The notes beneath the pieces are model-generated. The model made no database searches, had not been told where the DNA came from, and saw nothing but the letters and a program-made list of their open reading frames with translations. A DNA stretch of 64,000 bases from Eudorina sp. 2006-703-Eu-15. Lineage: Eukaryota; Chlorophyta; Chlorophyceae; Chlamydomonadales; Volvocaceae. The position numbers were made by a program, and so were the translations under genes. The stretch is taken from the NCBI GenBank assembly GCA_003117195.1, contig BDSI01000078.1, forward strand, positions 396,476 through 460,475. The letters are read 5' to 3'. Positions 16,749-28,350 of this stretch are shown one piece after another (position 1 is the stretch's first letter; the number at the start of each line of letters is the position of its first letter).

Positions 16749-19700
16749 GTTATGTTGTACTGGCGGTGATTGTGGTGGTGGTGAGGGCGACAGGCAACTA
16801 CGAGCCGCGGTTTGGCGGCATGATGATTGCGTTGGTGCGCCGTCGCGGTCTTGATTTCGGAGCGCGCAGAGTGATCGCGCCACCGTGACGATCGACCCAT
16901 GGGTCGTGACGACCTATTTGGGTGATGTATAAATGGCCACATGTCGGGCTCGCGACGGCGGCGGCTCGTCGGGCGGTCGGCTCGGGCTCGCCTGCCGCGC
17001 GTCGCGCGGACGACAAAATGCTCGCGCCGCGCCCACTGACCCACGGGTCGCCGTAACTGACCCACGGGTGGTCGCCGTAACCGACCCACGGGTCTCGGCG
17101 TAGTCGACACCATCTGGGTGATGGATGTGGCGGCCTGACGAGGGGCGTCCGTCCGTCCGTCCGTCCGCCTGTCGTCGATGCTCAGACGTTGAGGCGAGAG
17201 CGGCGCCAGCTGGCCCCACCGCCTCACCATGTGGCGTTGTTGACGGTGGAGGTGGGTTTGGCGGGTGGGTTTGGCCCCAGGAGGCGGTGCAGTAATGTGC
17301 AGTACTGTACAGGAAGTACTGCGGGGTCGCCACGGCGAGGACAGGGACGTAAAGGGGGACGATGAGAGGCGCACTGGCGAATGCGAAGGCGGTGCGCGGA
17401 TTCATGTAAGGGGGTGGCGGGGCTGCTGGAGGGGATCAGCAGGCCGGGGGGACGGGGGCGGGGCCTGCGGGTGACTCCGGGGCTGGGTTGATGAGCCCGG
17501 CCCCGAGTGCCCGTGCCCGCCCACCTGGGACCGGCATGTTGGAGCACGAAGGCTACCGGGGCAGTGCCGGCCTGAGACAAGAGGTTTCGCCTTGTCTTCA
17601 CAACACGGCATGTCCCAAGTCGGTGCCTACGTGCCTAGATGGGGGCACCAGCCACCGATGCCTGCTGCAGGCGGGCTCGGAGAGGTGCGAGTGGCGCGGC
17701 CGTGGAGGTGAACACGGCCGTCGGGGCCATCTCGCCCGCCGGGTTTGCACCGCAGTGGAGGCGGCGGCGGGGCAGGGCAGGGCCAGGGCTCGGACGCGGA
17801 GAGGGGGCGAGAGCTGGAGGCGGGGCTCTGCTTTGCTTGAGGACGGGCCGATGGCACCGCTGCAAACTGCTGCTGCTGCTGCTAACTGCTGCCGCCGCAG
17901 TCGCTGTTGCTGCTGCCGCGCCAGCGGCGGATTTGCGCTTCGTTTCCTTCCGCTCCGTTTTGTGCACGCGGGTCTGGCACTGCACGGTGGCGCGGTGTGG
18001 GTCCGGCTGAAAGTGGATGAAGTGGCTGCGCGGCGCGGTCTCTCTGACGGGCCAATGTCGCGGTCTCTCGGCCTAAGGGCCCGCGGCGCTGGCTGAGCAC
18101 TCTGGGCTGTGCGGCCATGGGATGCGCGGCGCCGGGCGGGGCTAGGAACGAAAACGGCCCATTCACACCCAGGCCGACGACGAATACTTACCGGGCGGGG
18201 TGGGGCGGATCGGGGCGGGGCGCGAGGTTCGTCGGGCGGGGGCGGGGCCGGGGCGGCCCGCCCTTGATGCGGACGGTGGGGAGGACGGGAGAGTGCCAGC
18301 TGCTGCGGCTGGCGGCGCAGCCCGCGGCACGCCGCAGCGGTCCTGCCGTGTATAGGTATAGGCGTCTCGTAGGGTGGTGAGTCGCGCGGATCCGGATCCG
18401 GATCGTGATCCGGATTCTGATTGTGGTCGTGATCGGCTCTGGGGGGGGGGCAGCCGGGGCTCCTTCGCGGTTTCGCTGTCTTGATTGACATTGGGGGGCA
18501 GCAGGGGCGGGTTACGCGCTGGGGCTGGGGCCCACCTGAGGGCGGACGCGCGGGAAAGGAAGCCCTGAACGAAGCGGGGCACATCCATGCATGACGAAGC
18601 GGATCACATCGACGATGCGGGTCACACCCAGGCCCTTATGTGCGGAAATAGGATCCTGGGGTTGCGCTGCAGACGGGCTCGCTTGATCAGTTTTATCGGG
18701 TAAAGCGAATGATTAGAGGTTCGGGGGATGAAACATCCGTTGGGGGTTGCGGCGCCGGGACGCAATAGGGGACTGGGGGCTAGGTCTGGGTTTGCAGCGC
18801 CTGCGGGGGGTGGGGATCGTATGTGTGGGAGGGGGGGAGGGGCGCGGGTGTGCATTGTGCGTGCGTGTGTGTTTCGGGGTGAGTTTAGAGAAGAGACCCG
18901 AACCAGGTGTGTGTGTGTGTGCATGTGTGTATGTGTGTATGTACAGGAACAGAACATTTGCGTATGTGTGTGTGCGTTACATATCGTACCGCGCCTGGCT
19001 CTGGCCAAGGGCTGCGAACCCAGCATTAACGGAACGACCGCCGACAGCACTCTCCTCCCTTTGCGGGGCAAGGAGAAGGGCGTGAAGGAGGATGTGTGTA
19101 TGTGTATGTGCGCGTGTGTGTGTGTTTATAAACAGAGAACCCGTGTGAATGTGTGTGTTGAGGTGACCGGATCGTTGGGGGGATGGTGGATGAGGGTGGT
19201 CTGGGACTCTGGGTGAGGGGCTGGGGGCGGTGGCGGTTGGGCGGTGGCGGTTGGATTGATGGAATGTTTGGGGCCTGCGGGGCGTGAGGAGGGATCCCCC
19301 TCCCCCCTCCTGGAGCTGGCTGCCCCATGGAAGGACAGGAAGTGGAGTCGAGCAAGCAGAGGGGACGGGGTTGGCCGACCATCCCGTACGACCTTTCGTG
19401 TTGTCGTGTTAACCCCCCTCAAGCACGCGTGGCACGGCGCGGCACGGCGCTGTGCTGCGCTGTGCTGTGCTGTGCTGTGGGTCACGCCGCCGTCCGGTGA
19501 TGTAGAGGCAGAGCCGCCGCTGCCGGCGTCGTCCGCCGTCGTTTATGGTTGGCGGGCGCCGCCGCCGCCGCCGCCACAACCAGCAGCCGTGACCGCCGCC
19601 GCGCGGGGGCGTCGCCCCCCAGGAGGAGTGTGTCTGTCCGGGGCGGCGAGGGCGGACGATCCTGCCAACCGTGCTGCTGGGAGGGCGGACGTGTAGCTGG

Positions 19701-19785
19701 ATAGGCCATCGGAGGCACACAGCGCACCTGGGGACATCGGGCCGTGTGCAAGGGAGCGGACATATGCGCAACTGAGGAGGACGAG

Positions 19786-19912
19786 GAATAGGGGGGGAGG
19801 AATGGGGGGGGTGGACTGGGAGGAATGGGAATGGGATGAGGAGGTTTGTGAGGAGGACTGGGAGGAGGAGGAGGAATGGGAGGAGGAGGAGGATTTGGAG
19901 GAGGAGGGACCC
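19786..19912. repeat. purine-rich GGA tract
   Basis: Roughly 125 bases that are almost entirely G and A on the plus strand, built from GGAGGA and GGAATGGG units. They give artefactual Glu-rich and Leu-rich open frames. Confidence 0.85.
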
Positions 19913-22583
19913 CGGGGCGTTTCTGGAATCGGAATGCGCAAGACTGAGCAAGCATACCGTTTGGACGCAGGGGATGGAGAGATGGCATTCGGGCAGGCTG
20001 CGTGAAAGATGCAGTCCTTCACGCAGTTCTCCTTTGCTGGGAAAGAAGACGTGGCCCAGGGCGGCGCCACCCACAGTACGAGGATGCGTACGGCAGTACG
20101 ACTGGTGGCGGCCGGTAGCCGCGGGTCTCGGCGTTTTTTTGGGGGGGCCGGAGGGAGATTGTGCTGCCGCGATGCGCGATCCGGATGGGTAAGGGGGGAG
20201 TGAGGCCGCTTTGTTGCTGGTCTCCTTAGCTTCATAGTGTCGTACTTGCGTACGATTAACAGGGCCAGCAGCTACCGACAACGCGACCTTGTGCTGTCGG
20301 CGCCGACACGGGCCCTGGACGGTACGTGAGAGGCTCGTGATGGCCGCTGTGCAGGCCCCCAAATCCCACCCTTACCTTCGCCTTCAGTACCGGATGCCGT
20401 ACGGCCATACACTCATACACAAGCGTCCGGCCACGGCCTGCGGCCAGTCCCTGTCGGCCCCGCCGTCAGGGGCGGGGGGGAGGCGCGGCATCCGCCGGCG
20501 TGCCGCAGGAACGTGGTTGCCCGAGATACCCACGGCGCCGTACATGGTAGGTAGGTTAATGACGCGTGGGTGTGGACGTCCTGTCGGACTGTCGGTCTGT
20601 CTTTCTGTACGGATTCTCTCTCCCAAGAGGAAGTGCTCAAGAAGTGGAGGGAACGAAAAACGACAAGGATAGGTCGATCTTGAAAATGTCAAAATCTCGC
20701 CCATACGCACACACGCGCGCGCGCGCGCGGCACAGTTTTCTCTTACACACATACGCGCTGCGCTGCGCTGCGTGCCGTCTGCGTGCCTGCGCGGGCCGCA
20801 AGCGGGAGGCGTGGCAGGAGGACGCCGGGAGGGAGGGCAGGGAGGGAGGGCAGGGGCGCGGCGGCCGCGCGGGCGGCAGGGCACCCGGTCTGTCTGTGTG
20901 CCGTTGTCTGTGTGTCTTGTGTCTCTCCGTCCGCACGTCGCGGCGGCGGCGGCCTGATGCCCGACGCCTTAAGACGCACGCCTTGGGTCGTCCCGATGAA
21001 GTTGCCGTGTTCGATGTGCACTGATACGTGATAAGGACACGGTCAGAAGTTCGGTTTTTTTGGCGAAGCACGTTCGGACCTTTGTATGCGTGTCGAGTGT
21101 GTACAGCGGGGAAAGGTGTGCGTGAGTGCGTGTGCGGCGTGTGTTAGAATTGAAACCCGCCCGTGTGTGTGCTCTACGCCCAGTGTTGTGCTTTCCGGTT
21201 TCCGCGCCGTTGTTGTGCGGGACACTCGGTCGTGGGACCCTGTGGCATGGCGTTCCTTCCGTATGTACGGCAGAGCAACGATAACGGTGCCGCGGCGGCG
21301 GTGGCTGCACTGGAGTCTGCCGCAGAGCGATGCCGCGGGCCCGCGCCGCGGCAACTGCATGCGAGCTGAAGTCTGAAACCCTCCCGGCCCCCGCTCCCGC
21401 GCACGCTCCCACCCGCGCCCCGAGGAGATCTACCTGGACGGTCTCGGGGGGTTCGCCACCTCTTGTGTGTGCGGGGTGGGGTGGCGCGGGGCTTGGTCGG
21501 GCATTAATATTGATATTGAACTAAGCATGAAGCATGAGCCCCTCGGCATATGTCGTCTCTCTCCTGCTGCCGCACGCGGCGCCCTGTTTTGTAACTCTTA
21601 AAACGGGCGTCGTACATTCTGTACGGCTGTGCCTGGATGCGTGTGTATGTATGTGTGTGTGTGTGTGTTGGCGCACGTGACTGCCGCGTGCGTCTCTTGC
21701 TTCGTGTCGTACCGTGTCGTGCATCTGGCGTCGTGAGCCGCGTTATGGAATGCGGGAAGTACTGTAGGGTGCGGCTGGGCGCTGCGGTCGGGCGGCGGCA
21801 GCCTCTGGTGCCCGTCTGGTGGTTCGGCTTGTTTGCAGAAGGCCAGAAGCCCGACCCCCGACGATGACGGCGACGACGGCGATGCGTCGTCGCAGCGAAG
21901 CAAACGGACTCAATTCATCGGTGCGCACTGCAATGTTGCGGCGGTTTGCGAAATGATGGTCAATTGAAGATGGCTTGGGCGTTGCGGAACGCGCACGCGC
22001 GGTGCGGGGGCGGGGCGAGGAGCGGGAGGTCGGCCGTCCCGCGGTCAAGCGCCCTCTCAGCGGCACCCTGTCTCCGCAGCGTCGGGATGTCCGCCGCCGA
22101 CATATTTATTGTGCATTGTGTGTTTGGGCTATCCACGGAATCTGACGGTCGGCTGTTCCGTGCCGTCCAAGGTTGAACTGTGGGTCGTACTTTGTGTTGG
22201 GAGGGCCCGAGCCATTGATGGTCTGGTCGCCTTCGTTCACTTTGGGCTGCCTCCGCTGAGCTTGAGGGCAAAAGGTGCGTGTCCGAACTCAACATTTTCA
22301 AGGCAATCCATCGTAGACCATGTTGTGTAATAACCGTGAGTGGAGATATGCGATCGATGCAGTTTCGCATTTCACATTTGGTGGCAAGGTTATCCCTCAA
22401 GCACCGTCGCGCCCGAAACAACCGTCGCTCCAAAACCAAAGCAGCATCGCACGGTGGCACAGCATCGCATGCAGCCCTTTGGCATTTCTGCAAAAGGTTC
22501 CCTGATGTCTGCATATTATACAGATAATACAATATTTGCCCTTCAATGTATGGTGTTGACTTTACAATCTTAAGTCCACGTTG

Positions 22584-24658
22584 ATGAGCGGACCATCAGG
22601 AGCCAGTGATGTCGGCGTTCAATGTTTTATAAGAGAGGCGTATAACGCCGTTGCTAACGGAGATCCTACACAAGCGCTCCGGGTACTGCCGTTCGCGAGG
22701 GATCTCCGTGATATGCTCGGCCCTGCGTTGCTGACGCTGAGTTGGTATTTTGTATTGCTACGCAGCTGGTTCTAGCGGCCTTGCATGCAACGGGCGGCCA
22801 GGCAGCTGCAGCTCCGGCGCTGAACCGGTAAGCCCAACTGTCACCGATGGGCCCGTTCCGAACCCCGACTCGCGTTTCTCTTGGGCATACACGTGCTGTA
22901 ACATCTGAATGCAGTGTGTTGTCACATCTTACCGCAAATAACCGGGACAACGCTCTACAGGAGCTTACGGAGCTGTTCGCTCGCGCGGCGTCCGTTGACG
23001 ACAGCAGGGTACGGCCAACCCCCCGTGTGGGGGAGTGCACTCGGCTGAAGCGTTAGTAGTTGAAATTCCTACTCACAGTAGTAGTCCCCACACCCTGCCG
23101 TCATCTATTTTTCCAGGTCCCTTGATTATTATATGTCGTGACGTCCCCACAGTGTATCACTCGCCACAACCCGGCCCGGCCGCACCGCAACGCATCGAGG
23201 CCCGACGGACACACATGCGCGCCGACACTGAGGGGCTTACTTTACTTTTCCACCCCACCAACCTCAAGCGCATTCGCGGCTGACGACCAATGAAAGGTGC
23301 TGCGGACGGTGCCCGGGGCCCCCGGCCGCTCGCCCCCACACGTCCCCGGCTGTGCAGGCTGTCCCCAGGACCTCCCAACCCGCGTTCAGCGGCGCGCCCT
23401 TCAACGGCCCCTCGCTGCCGCGAGGCAACTTCCGCGATGGTGGCAACGACGGCGGTGGCGGCAACGACCCGCCGGGTCGCTCCGACAGCATGAGCATGAG
23501 CTGCAGCGGCGACGAGACGCCGTCGGCGTCCGCCTCGCCCTCAACGGACATGGAGGCCGGTCCCGCGCTTGGCGGGCGAGGTTTCGGAGCGCCCGCATCT
23601 GGGTTCGCAGCGCCCAGTGGCGCCTCTGGCGGCCTTGGCTTTGCGAGAAGCGGCCTCGGGCTGGGGCCGGGCGGCGGGCCATCCATCGGCGGCGGTGGCC
23701 ACTGCGGGCCCAGCGGCGCGGAGGAGGCTACCAGTGCCTGGATGGGTCCGGGCGCGTTGGGTCCACAGCCGCAGGCGCCCATCCTCAGTGTGAGGGATGG
23801 GCGATTGAGAGCCCGGGGTGACGAGGTCGGAGTGATAGGGGGACCACGGGGGAATGAGCTCGGGGGAATGAGCTCGGGGCGACCAGCCCGCGCGCGGTGA
23901 TGGGGTCGGGGGTGCTCCAGGGAAAGGACGGCGCAGCGCGGGGGCGAGCATGGCTTGGAGGAGAAGGGCGGCGTTCATCTACGTGTTGTGTTTAAGGAGA
24001 AACCCACCCAGAACCGCCCTACCGTATACTTACCAAAGCCTGCGATGAACTTACCATTGGCAACACAGCAGGACAAACAGGACACGTGGTGTGTGTGTAT
24101 AGAAACTGGACCGTGGGATGGGCTTGAGCCCATCCAGACCGATGACGTTGCGTACTCAGTAAAACCACAACCGGAACCTCTAACCCGAAAGCTGCAGACA
24201 AATCAGGCACACCGAACCCGCGCGGTGTCCACCACCAACAGCTAACGGCGTTGGCACCTAGGCAGGGTAGCTGCTCCCTGAAAATCCGCGTCTCCCCCTC
24301 CTGCGGCACCGGGTGTCCACCACTCCACCTGCCACCATGCAGCTTTCGTGTCGTGGTTCGTGTCCCCGGCTCCCCGGCCGCATGTGGGTGTCATACACAC
24401 CTCTTTGCTTGTCCCCTCCCCACGCATGCTCCGCCCATATCCCACCCACAATCCACAACCACAGCCTGCTGCTGCCGCTGCTCCCGACGTCCCGTCCTTC
24501 AGGAGACCGGCCGCGAGGGCTTCATGGAGTGCGCGCTGGCCGACGGGTCCAGCTATGTGTGCGCTTGGTGCAGCGGGGTGGTGCTCATCAGCCGGCGGCA
24601 GCAGCATGAGCAGTTCTGGTGCCAGGGACCGGGCGGCGGCGGCGGCACGGGATCGTAG
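22584..24658 (+). CDS. conserved-looking protein with a C-terminal C2HC zinc-binding pattern
   Basis: Five exons (22584-22682, 22766-22827, 22915-23008, 23358-23789, 24503-24658) join in phase with GT-AG introns to give 280 residues. The N-terminal 100 residues look helical (REAYNAVANGDPTQALR, LVLAALHATGGQAAAAP, ALQELTELFARAA). Residues about 106-229 are low-complexity Gly/Ser/Pro. The C-terminus has Cys249-x2-Cys252-x11-His264-x4-Cys269, which fits a small C2HC zinc finger (family not identified), plus an extra Cys239. The two structured ends separated by a disordered middle suggest an adaptor-type protein, but I do not recognise the family and assign no function. The start is the first ATG in frame (22584); a TTG just before it is ignored. 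Exon 4's 3' end (AGT then GTGAGG) was fixed by phase with exon 5. Confidence 0.8.
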
Positions 24659-26808
24659 GAGTGAGGGAGGGTTGCGGGGGGCGGGTGGCTGGAGGGGGTT
24701 CAGGGTGATTTGGGTCGGTGCCGTTGGTGACCTGTGCATGCGATGCGGTTCGTGTGTCCTTTGTTTCATTTCCGATGTTGGCAGAAGTGCATACAGCAAG
24801 AGTGTTCGGTGCTGGTGTCCAGTTCCTCGCTAGGTGGACTGAGGCGCGTGGGTGCTGGGAGCTGCTGCGCGACGGCGTGGTGTGGTCGTCTTCCGTGGCC
24901 GATGACGGAACTTCTTATTGTGGGAGACGGGAGACAGCGAAGCGGCAGACTGCGGGCAACATCCTGGCGCGCGAGGCGGGAGGGCGGGAAGGGTTGCCAG
25001 ACGGACAGGGCCTGCGGGCGGGCGGACGGACGGACCGGCAAGCAGAGCTGCTGCATACGGGATCTGTGCAGGGACACGGCACGCAGTCGCTTGGCTGCAA
25101 GGGACGACCTCTAGATAGCGCGGCTCAGGCAAAAGGGACGGTTGCCTAGGGAGGAGGAGAGGAGGAGGAAGAGGAGAGCTCAGGGGGCGCAGGGAGGCAG
25201 GCTGTGCGACGCGTCCCTGGAGCCATTCGTATTAAGCCGCGGGTGTTCTGCGACGCGCCGCGTGACTCAGGCGCACCAGTGGTCTAGAGCTGCGGGTCCG
25301 CACAGCTCCGTGCACACCCCCCATACCGGTAATTATCGTTGGTCAGTATTTGTCGCCGGGCTGGGTGTGTCTGGGCTGTTCCTTTGTAACCCCCACCAGA
25401 CCACCACCAGCCCTCGGGGGCGCCTGCTTTAATAATGCAACCGCACAGGTCGGGTCAAATAAGGGCTCCCAAGTGGCGTACAGGCCTATTGGGCCAATTC
25501 GCCAAAATCCATGCTTGAACTCTCCAGATCCTCCGCATCGCATTGCCAGACCGCTCAGGGCCGCGAACCCGTCAGCCCCCGTCAGAACCCGTCAGCACGA
25601 CGAGACCACGGCGAACGGCGCGCCCTTCGAGTTCGCCCATCACATCGTTCTGGGTGCCAGATTCAGAGCACCCTTCGTCACAGCGGGTGGGCTACAGAAA
25701 TGCCGACCGGGTCGGGTCTAGGGAGGGCCGCCCCCTATCCAACCGGTGCCGCGCCCTTGCGATGGCAGGCAGTGTTGAGGCCCGCAGGGTTGAGCCCCGT
25801 CGACTTCGTGGTCAAAATACACGTCCTCGGGCAGCAGCCCTGCTGCCACCCTGACAAGTACGCAAGTGCTTTAACGTTGGCGCGTGGTGACCTCTGCGAA
25901 TCTCCGGGGGTTGATCCGACAGCTCCCCTAGGCGCTAGGACGGTGGTTGTTCGGACGCCTGCCCCTCTCCCTCCCTGACGTTTACGACATGTACGAATGC
26001 CTCTCTGCTGTACATCCAATGCCTCCCTAACCACCTAGCCCTTCTATCCCATCACCCTAAAGATGAGACCTCAGCTTGCTATCAGGCTATCACTGCCCTG
26101 CTCTCCACCTTCGACCATCACACGCCCATCATGTGGCGCACCGGTCCGCGTGCATTGCCGCCTCACGGCCGTGTGTCATCCTGCCTCATGGCGGTGTGTC
26201 ACGTCCTGCCAGCTGTCAAATCCGCGTTCACTACAACCCGTCCGTGTGCAAACTGAATTCTATGCGCCCTCTTCGCCCGGGTTAGGCCCATCGGTCGAGC
26301 GCCTGCGTTTGCGTGCTTATTGGTGGCAAGGCAGGAGTGCGTGTCATGCAAGGGGCATAGCGGTGCCCAACAGTATCAGCCCTGCGTGTGGTCTTTCCTT
26401 GTCAGAGGCCAGGCAGGAGTGCGTGTCATGCACGGCGCATTGATCGGCCCGGAAAAAAAGGCCCGTACGCCGAACGACTGTCCCTGCCCAGCACCAGTGC
26501 TTCTGTACATGTAAGCGTGTCTGGCAGAACAGCCATCCCAGTCAATAAAGACAGCGAATCCCACTACCGTACCGTGCCAGGACTGATGAATTGGAGAACG
26601 CTGGGGCCGATCAGCCCTACGCCCTTGAGCACATCCCAACTGACTAACCCCTTCCGCAGCCCACTGCACGCAACCCTCCACGTCCTTCCATACCCTGGGT
26701 TGGTGGCGATATGCGGGACCAGAGGTCTGTGAAGCGCTCTCAGCAGGCATTCCAGTCTCCCCGCCGCGGCGCGTGTGCGCTGCAGCCGTCAGCTTGTCCG
26801 ACGCACCC
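24659..26808. other. intergenic region between convergent genes
   Basis: The 3' ends of the C2HC gene and the first BTB gene face each other here. No supported gene is seen. It contains two direct copies of an element with core GGCAGGAGTGCGTGTCATGC (26326-26357 and 26407-26440) and one reverse TTCGCTGTCTT element (26541-26560). A plus-strand TGTAA at 25385-25389 is a possible polyadenylation signal for the gene ending at 24658. Confidence 0.5.
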
Positions 26809-27882
26809 TCATGCGGCCGCATCGGAACCCAACCCCTCGGCGCCCGCTGCGTCGACCGTGTCTTTCAGCAGTTCCTGAACCAGCACCCGGCGGTGCTCCG
26901 TGCTCAGTCCGCCGATTATCGTCTGGGCACGTAAGCCATTTGATGCATTCCCAACCAAAAGCTGTCCAGCCCTGCTGCTCTCCAGCCGCAAGCCATTTAT
27001 ACGCTCTCCCGGCCGTTTAAGGCCTAGATACCAGGGTGGGATGGGGGACTCGAACTCGACGCCCATCTCAGCAGAGGTGTGCAGCTTTGCTTCCGCCGAC
27101 AGGTCTGTGAAGGCGCGTTCCAAAAAGGCCTCCATCAGCACCTCGCGCGGCAGGTTCCGCAGGACGCGGGGGCTGTAGATGGGCCGGGGATCCATCACCC
27201 AGCCGTCGTTAGGGTACAAGGACAACTGGTTGAGCACGAAGTTGCGCAGCATCAGGACCAACGGCGCCAGGTCCAGACGGGCTGCCAAGTACAGGGCAGC
27301 CTCGAGAGCTGCGGAGACTGTCTCGCGGAATCGCTGCAATTTGGGTTGGAACACATCATCGCGTACGAGGACGTCAGCCTGCGCTGCTTTGGACGGAAAG
27401 CCAGCGCACAAGCCATTCATTGAACGAAAATGCACAACGCCATGCAGCAAAAGATGGGGTTTATGCTGCTCGTCCACGGCCACCTCCAGATAAGCGCGCT
27501 GGTTCTGCGCCATGCTGCTGCCGATGTCGCGCAGCACGCTCTCGCGGGTACCCGCGAAGTCCGCGAACTTCAGCAGCCGGAGGCAAGCTGCCAGACAGTT
27601 TGGTACCGAGACCGGCCATGTGTCGTCCAAACGCTTATAGGTGAAGTCCAGCCAAGTCTGCACCGTGACGGCGTCCACCGGCAGGCTGCCTCCCTCGAGC
27701 ACGACCTCACGGAGGTCCCAGGCTGGTACAGCGCCGCTTTCACCTGGTGGTAGGTCACTGATAACTGTGCTAAAATACGAGAGGAAACCCCGATGCCCTC
27801 GCAGCGGTTCGTCACGTCTGGTGACAAGGATGTGCAGATCGGCTGGCTCCTCCAGTCCTTGCGGTCGTTTTCGCTTTGGCAT
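26809..27882 (-). CDS. BTB/POZ-like domain protein, copy 1
   Basis: An intronless 357-residue frame. The start was set at the ATG at 27882 because the paralogue at 30505-31572 begins at the matching place (MPKR). After a short basic start comes a BTB-like region: PADLHILVTRRDEPLRGHRGFLSYFSTVI (about residues 14-42), WDLREVVLEGGSLPVDAVTVQTWLDFTYKR, then LLKFADFAGTRESVLRDI. This is the BTB pattern of a D-h-h start, an H-R-x-h-L core and a late Y-T/Y-K motif. A helical second half follows (LEAALYLAARLDLAPLVLMLRNFVLNQL, LPREVLMEAFLERAFTDLSAEA), possibly a BACK-like or family-specific domain. BTB domains dimerise and often recruit substrates to cullin-3; no Kelch or MATH partner domain is seen. 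It is a tandem paralogue of copy 2, with identity concentrated in the BTB core and in the YSPRVLRNLPREVLMEAFLE block. Confidence 0.82.
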   Translation of the reverse strand: MPKRKRPQGLEEPADLHILVTRRDEPLRGHRGFLSYFSTVISDLPPGESGAVPAWDLREVVLEGGSLPVDAVTVQTWLDFTYKRLDDTWPVSVPNCLAACLRLLKFADFAGTRESVLRDIGSSMAQNQRAYLEVAVDEQHKPHLLLHGVVHFRSMNGLCAGFPSKAAQADVLVRDDVFQPKLQRFRETVSAALEAALYLAARLDLAPLVLMLRNFVLNQLSLYPNDGWVMDPRPIYSPRVLRNLPREVLMEAFLERAFTDLSAEAKLHTSAEMGVEFESPIPPWYLGLKRPGERINGLRLESSRAGQLLVGNASNGLRAQTIIGGLSTEHRRVLVQELLKDTVDAAGAEGLGSDAAA

Positions 27883-28184
27883 TCGGCTTTTGCGTCTCAC
27901 GCTGATATGACGCAGCCGTTGGCAAGCTTTGTCAGCTGAGTGACAGCTAGCCCAGAGTCTGGACAAATATATGATAAACTGTACTTACAGCTAGGAACAA
28001 TGTCAAAATATTTCGTTTGAGTATTCTTGCAATAATATCATTTCGCCGTAATGGAACGTTTTGGCAAACAGATGTACGACGAAGATTTGCGTGCTGTGTT
28101 CTTTGAAACATGACATACGTCATCACATCCTGTTGTGGCGTCCACAATTCGCGCTCATTCATTCTTCAGAGGTCCGTACCCGTG

Positions 28185-28350
28185 GCCCGTCCAGCGGGCG
28201 CAGGAAAGGCCGCAATTGTCCTCACAGCAGCCCTTCCCGCGCATTTTGATTCGCCTCTCTCGAAAGCCCCATCACCTGAAGAAGATCCGGGAACCCACTC
28301 CTCCCGGTAGGGCGGTGAAGCCCTTCACCAGGTCCACACTGCCGCCGGTT
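28185..28350 (-). pseudogene. degenerate exon of a TatD-family hydrolase gene
   Basis: On the minus strand, 28276 to about 28340 translates to GGSVDLVKGFTALPGGVGSR then IFFR, nearly identical to exon 5 of the TatD gene at 33027-33101. It keeps the exon-end GT donor (TTCAG then GTGATG). The acceptor side is lost: similarity stops just upstream of the GGCGGCAGTG. Downstream flanking DNA is also shared (CGCCTCTCTCRAAAGCCCC, CCGTCCAGCGG, ACAGCAGCCC; compare 32868-33010). No other TatD exon is present nearby. This is a relic of the duplication that also copied the BTB gene. Confidence 0.85.

Larger units (their letters stand above)
15942..22583. other. 6.6-kb repeat-rich region without a supported gene
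   Basis: No open frame on either strand shows a recognisable domain or a consistent exon chain. The longest minus frames (17598-18584 and 19409-20362) are Arg/Pro/Ser-rich translations of GC-rich DNA. The region holds GGT-rich repeats (16238-16395), a two-copy 46-bp repeat (16638-16748), repeated ACCCACGGGTCG-like units near 17038-17105, a dispersed TTCGCTGTCTT element (18471-18490), a purine-rich tract (19786-19912) and many short GT runs. An unusual or lineage-specific gene could be missed here. Confidence 0.5.

Noticed and set aside
17598..18584. 328-residue minus-strand open frame
   Set aside because: Arg/Pro-rich, no domain, no conserved start, and it crosses a dispersed repeat.
19409..20362. 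317-residue minus-strand open frame with a Leu-rich stretch resembling a membrane segment
   Set aside because: The Leu stretch is the reverse of the GGA purine tract; the remainder has no recognisable feature.
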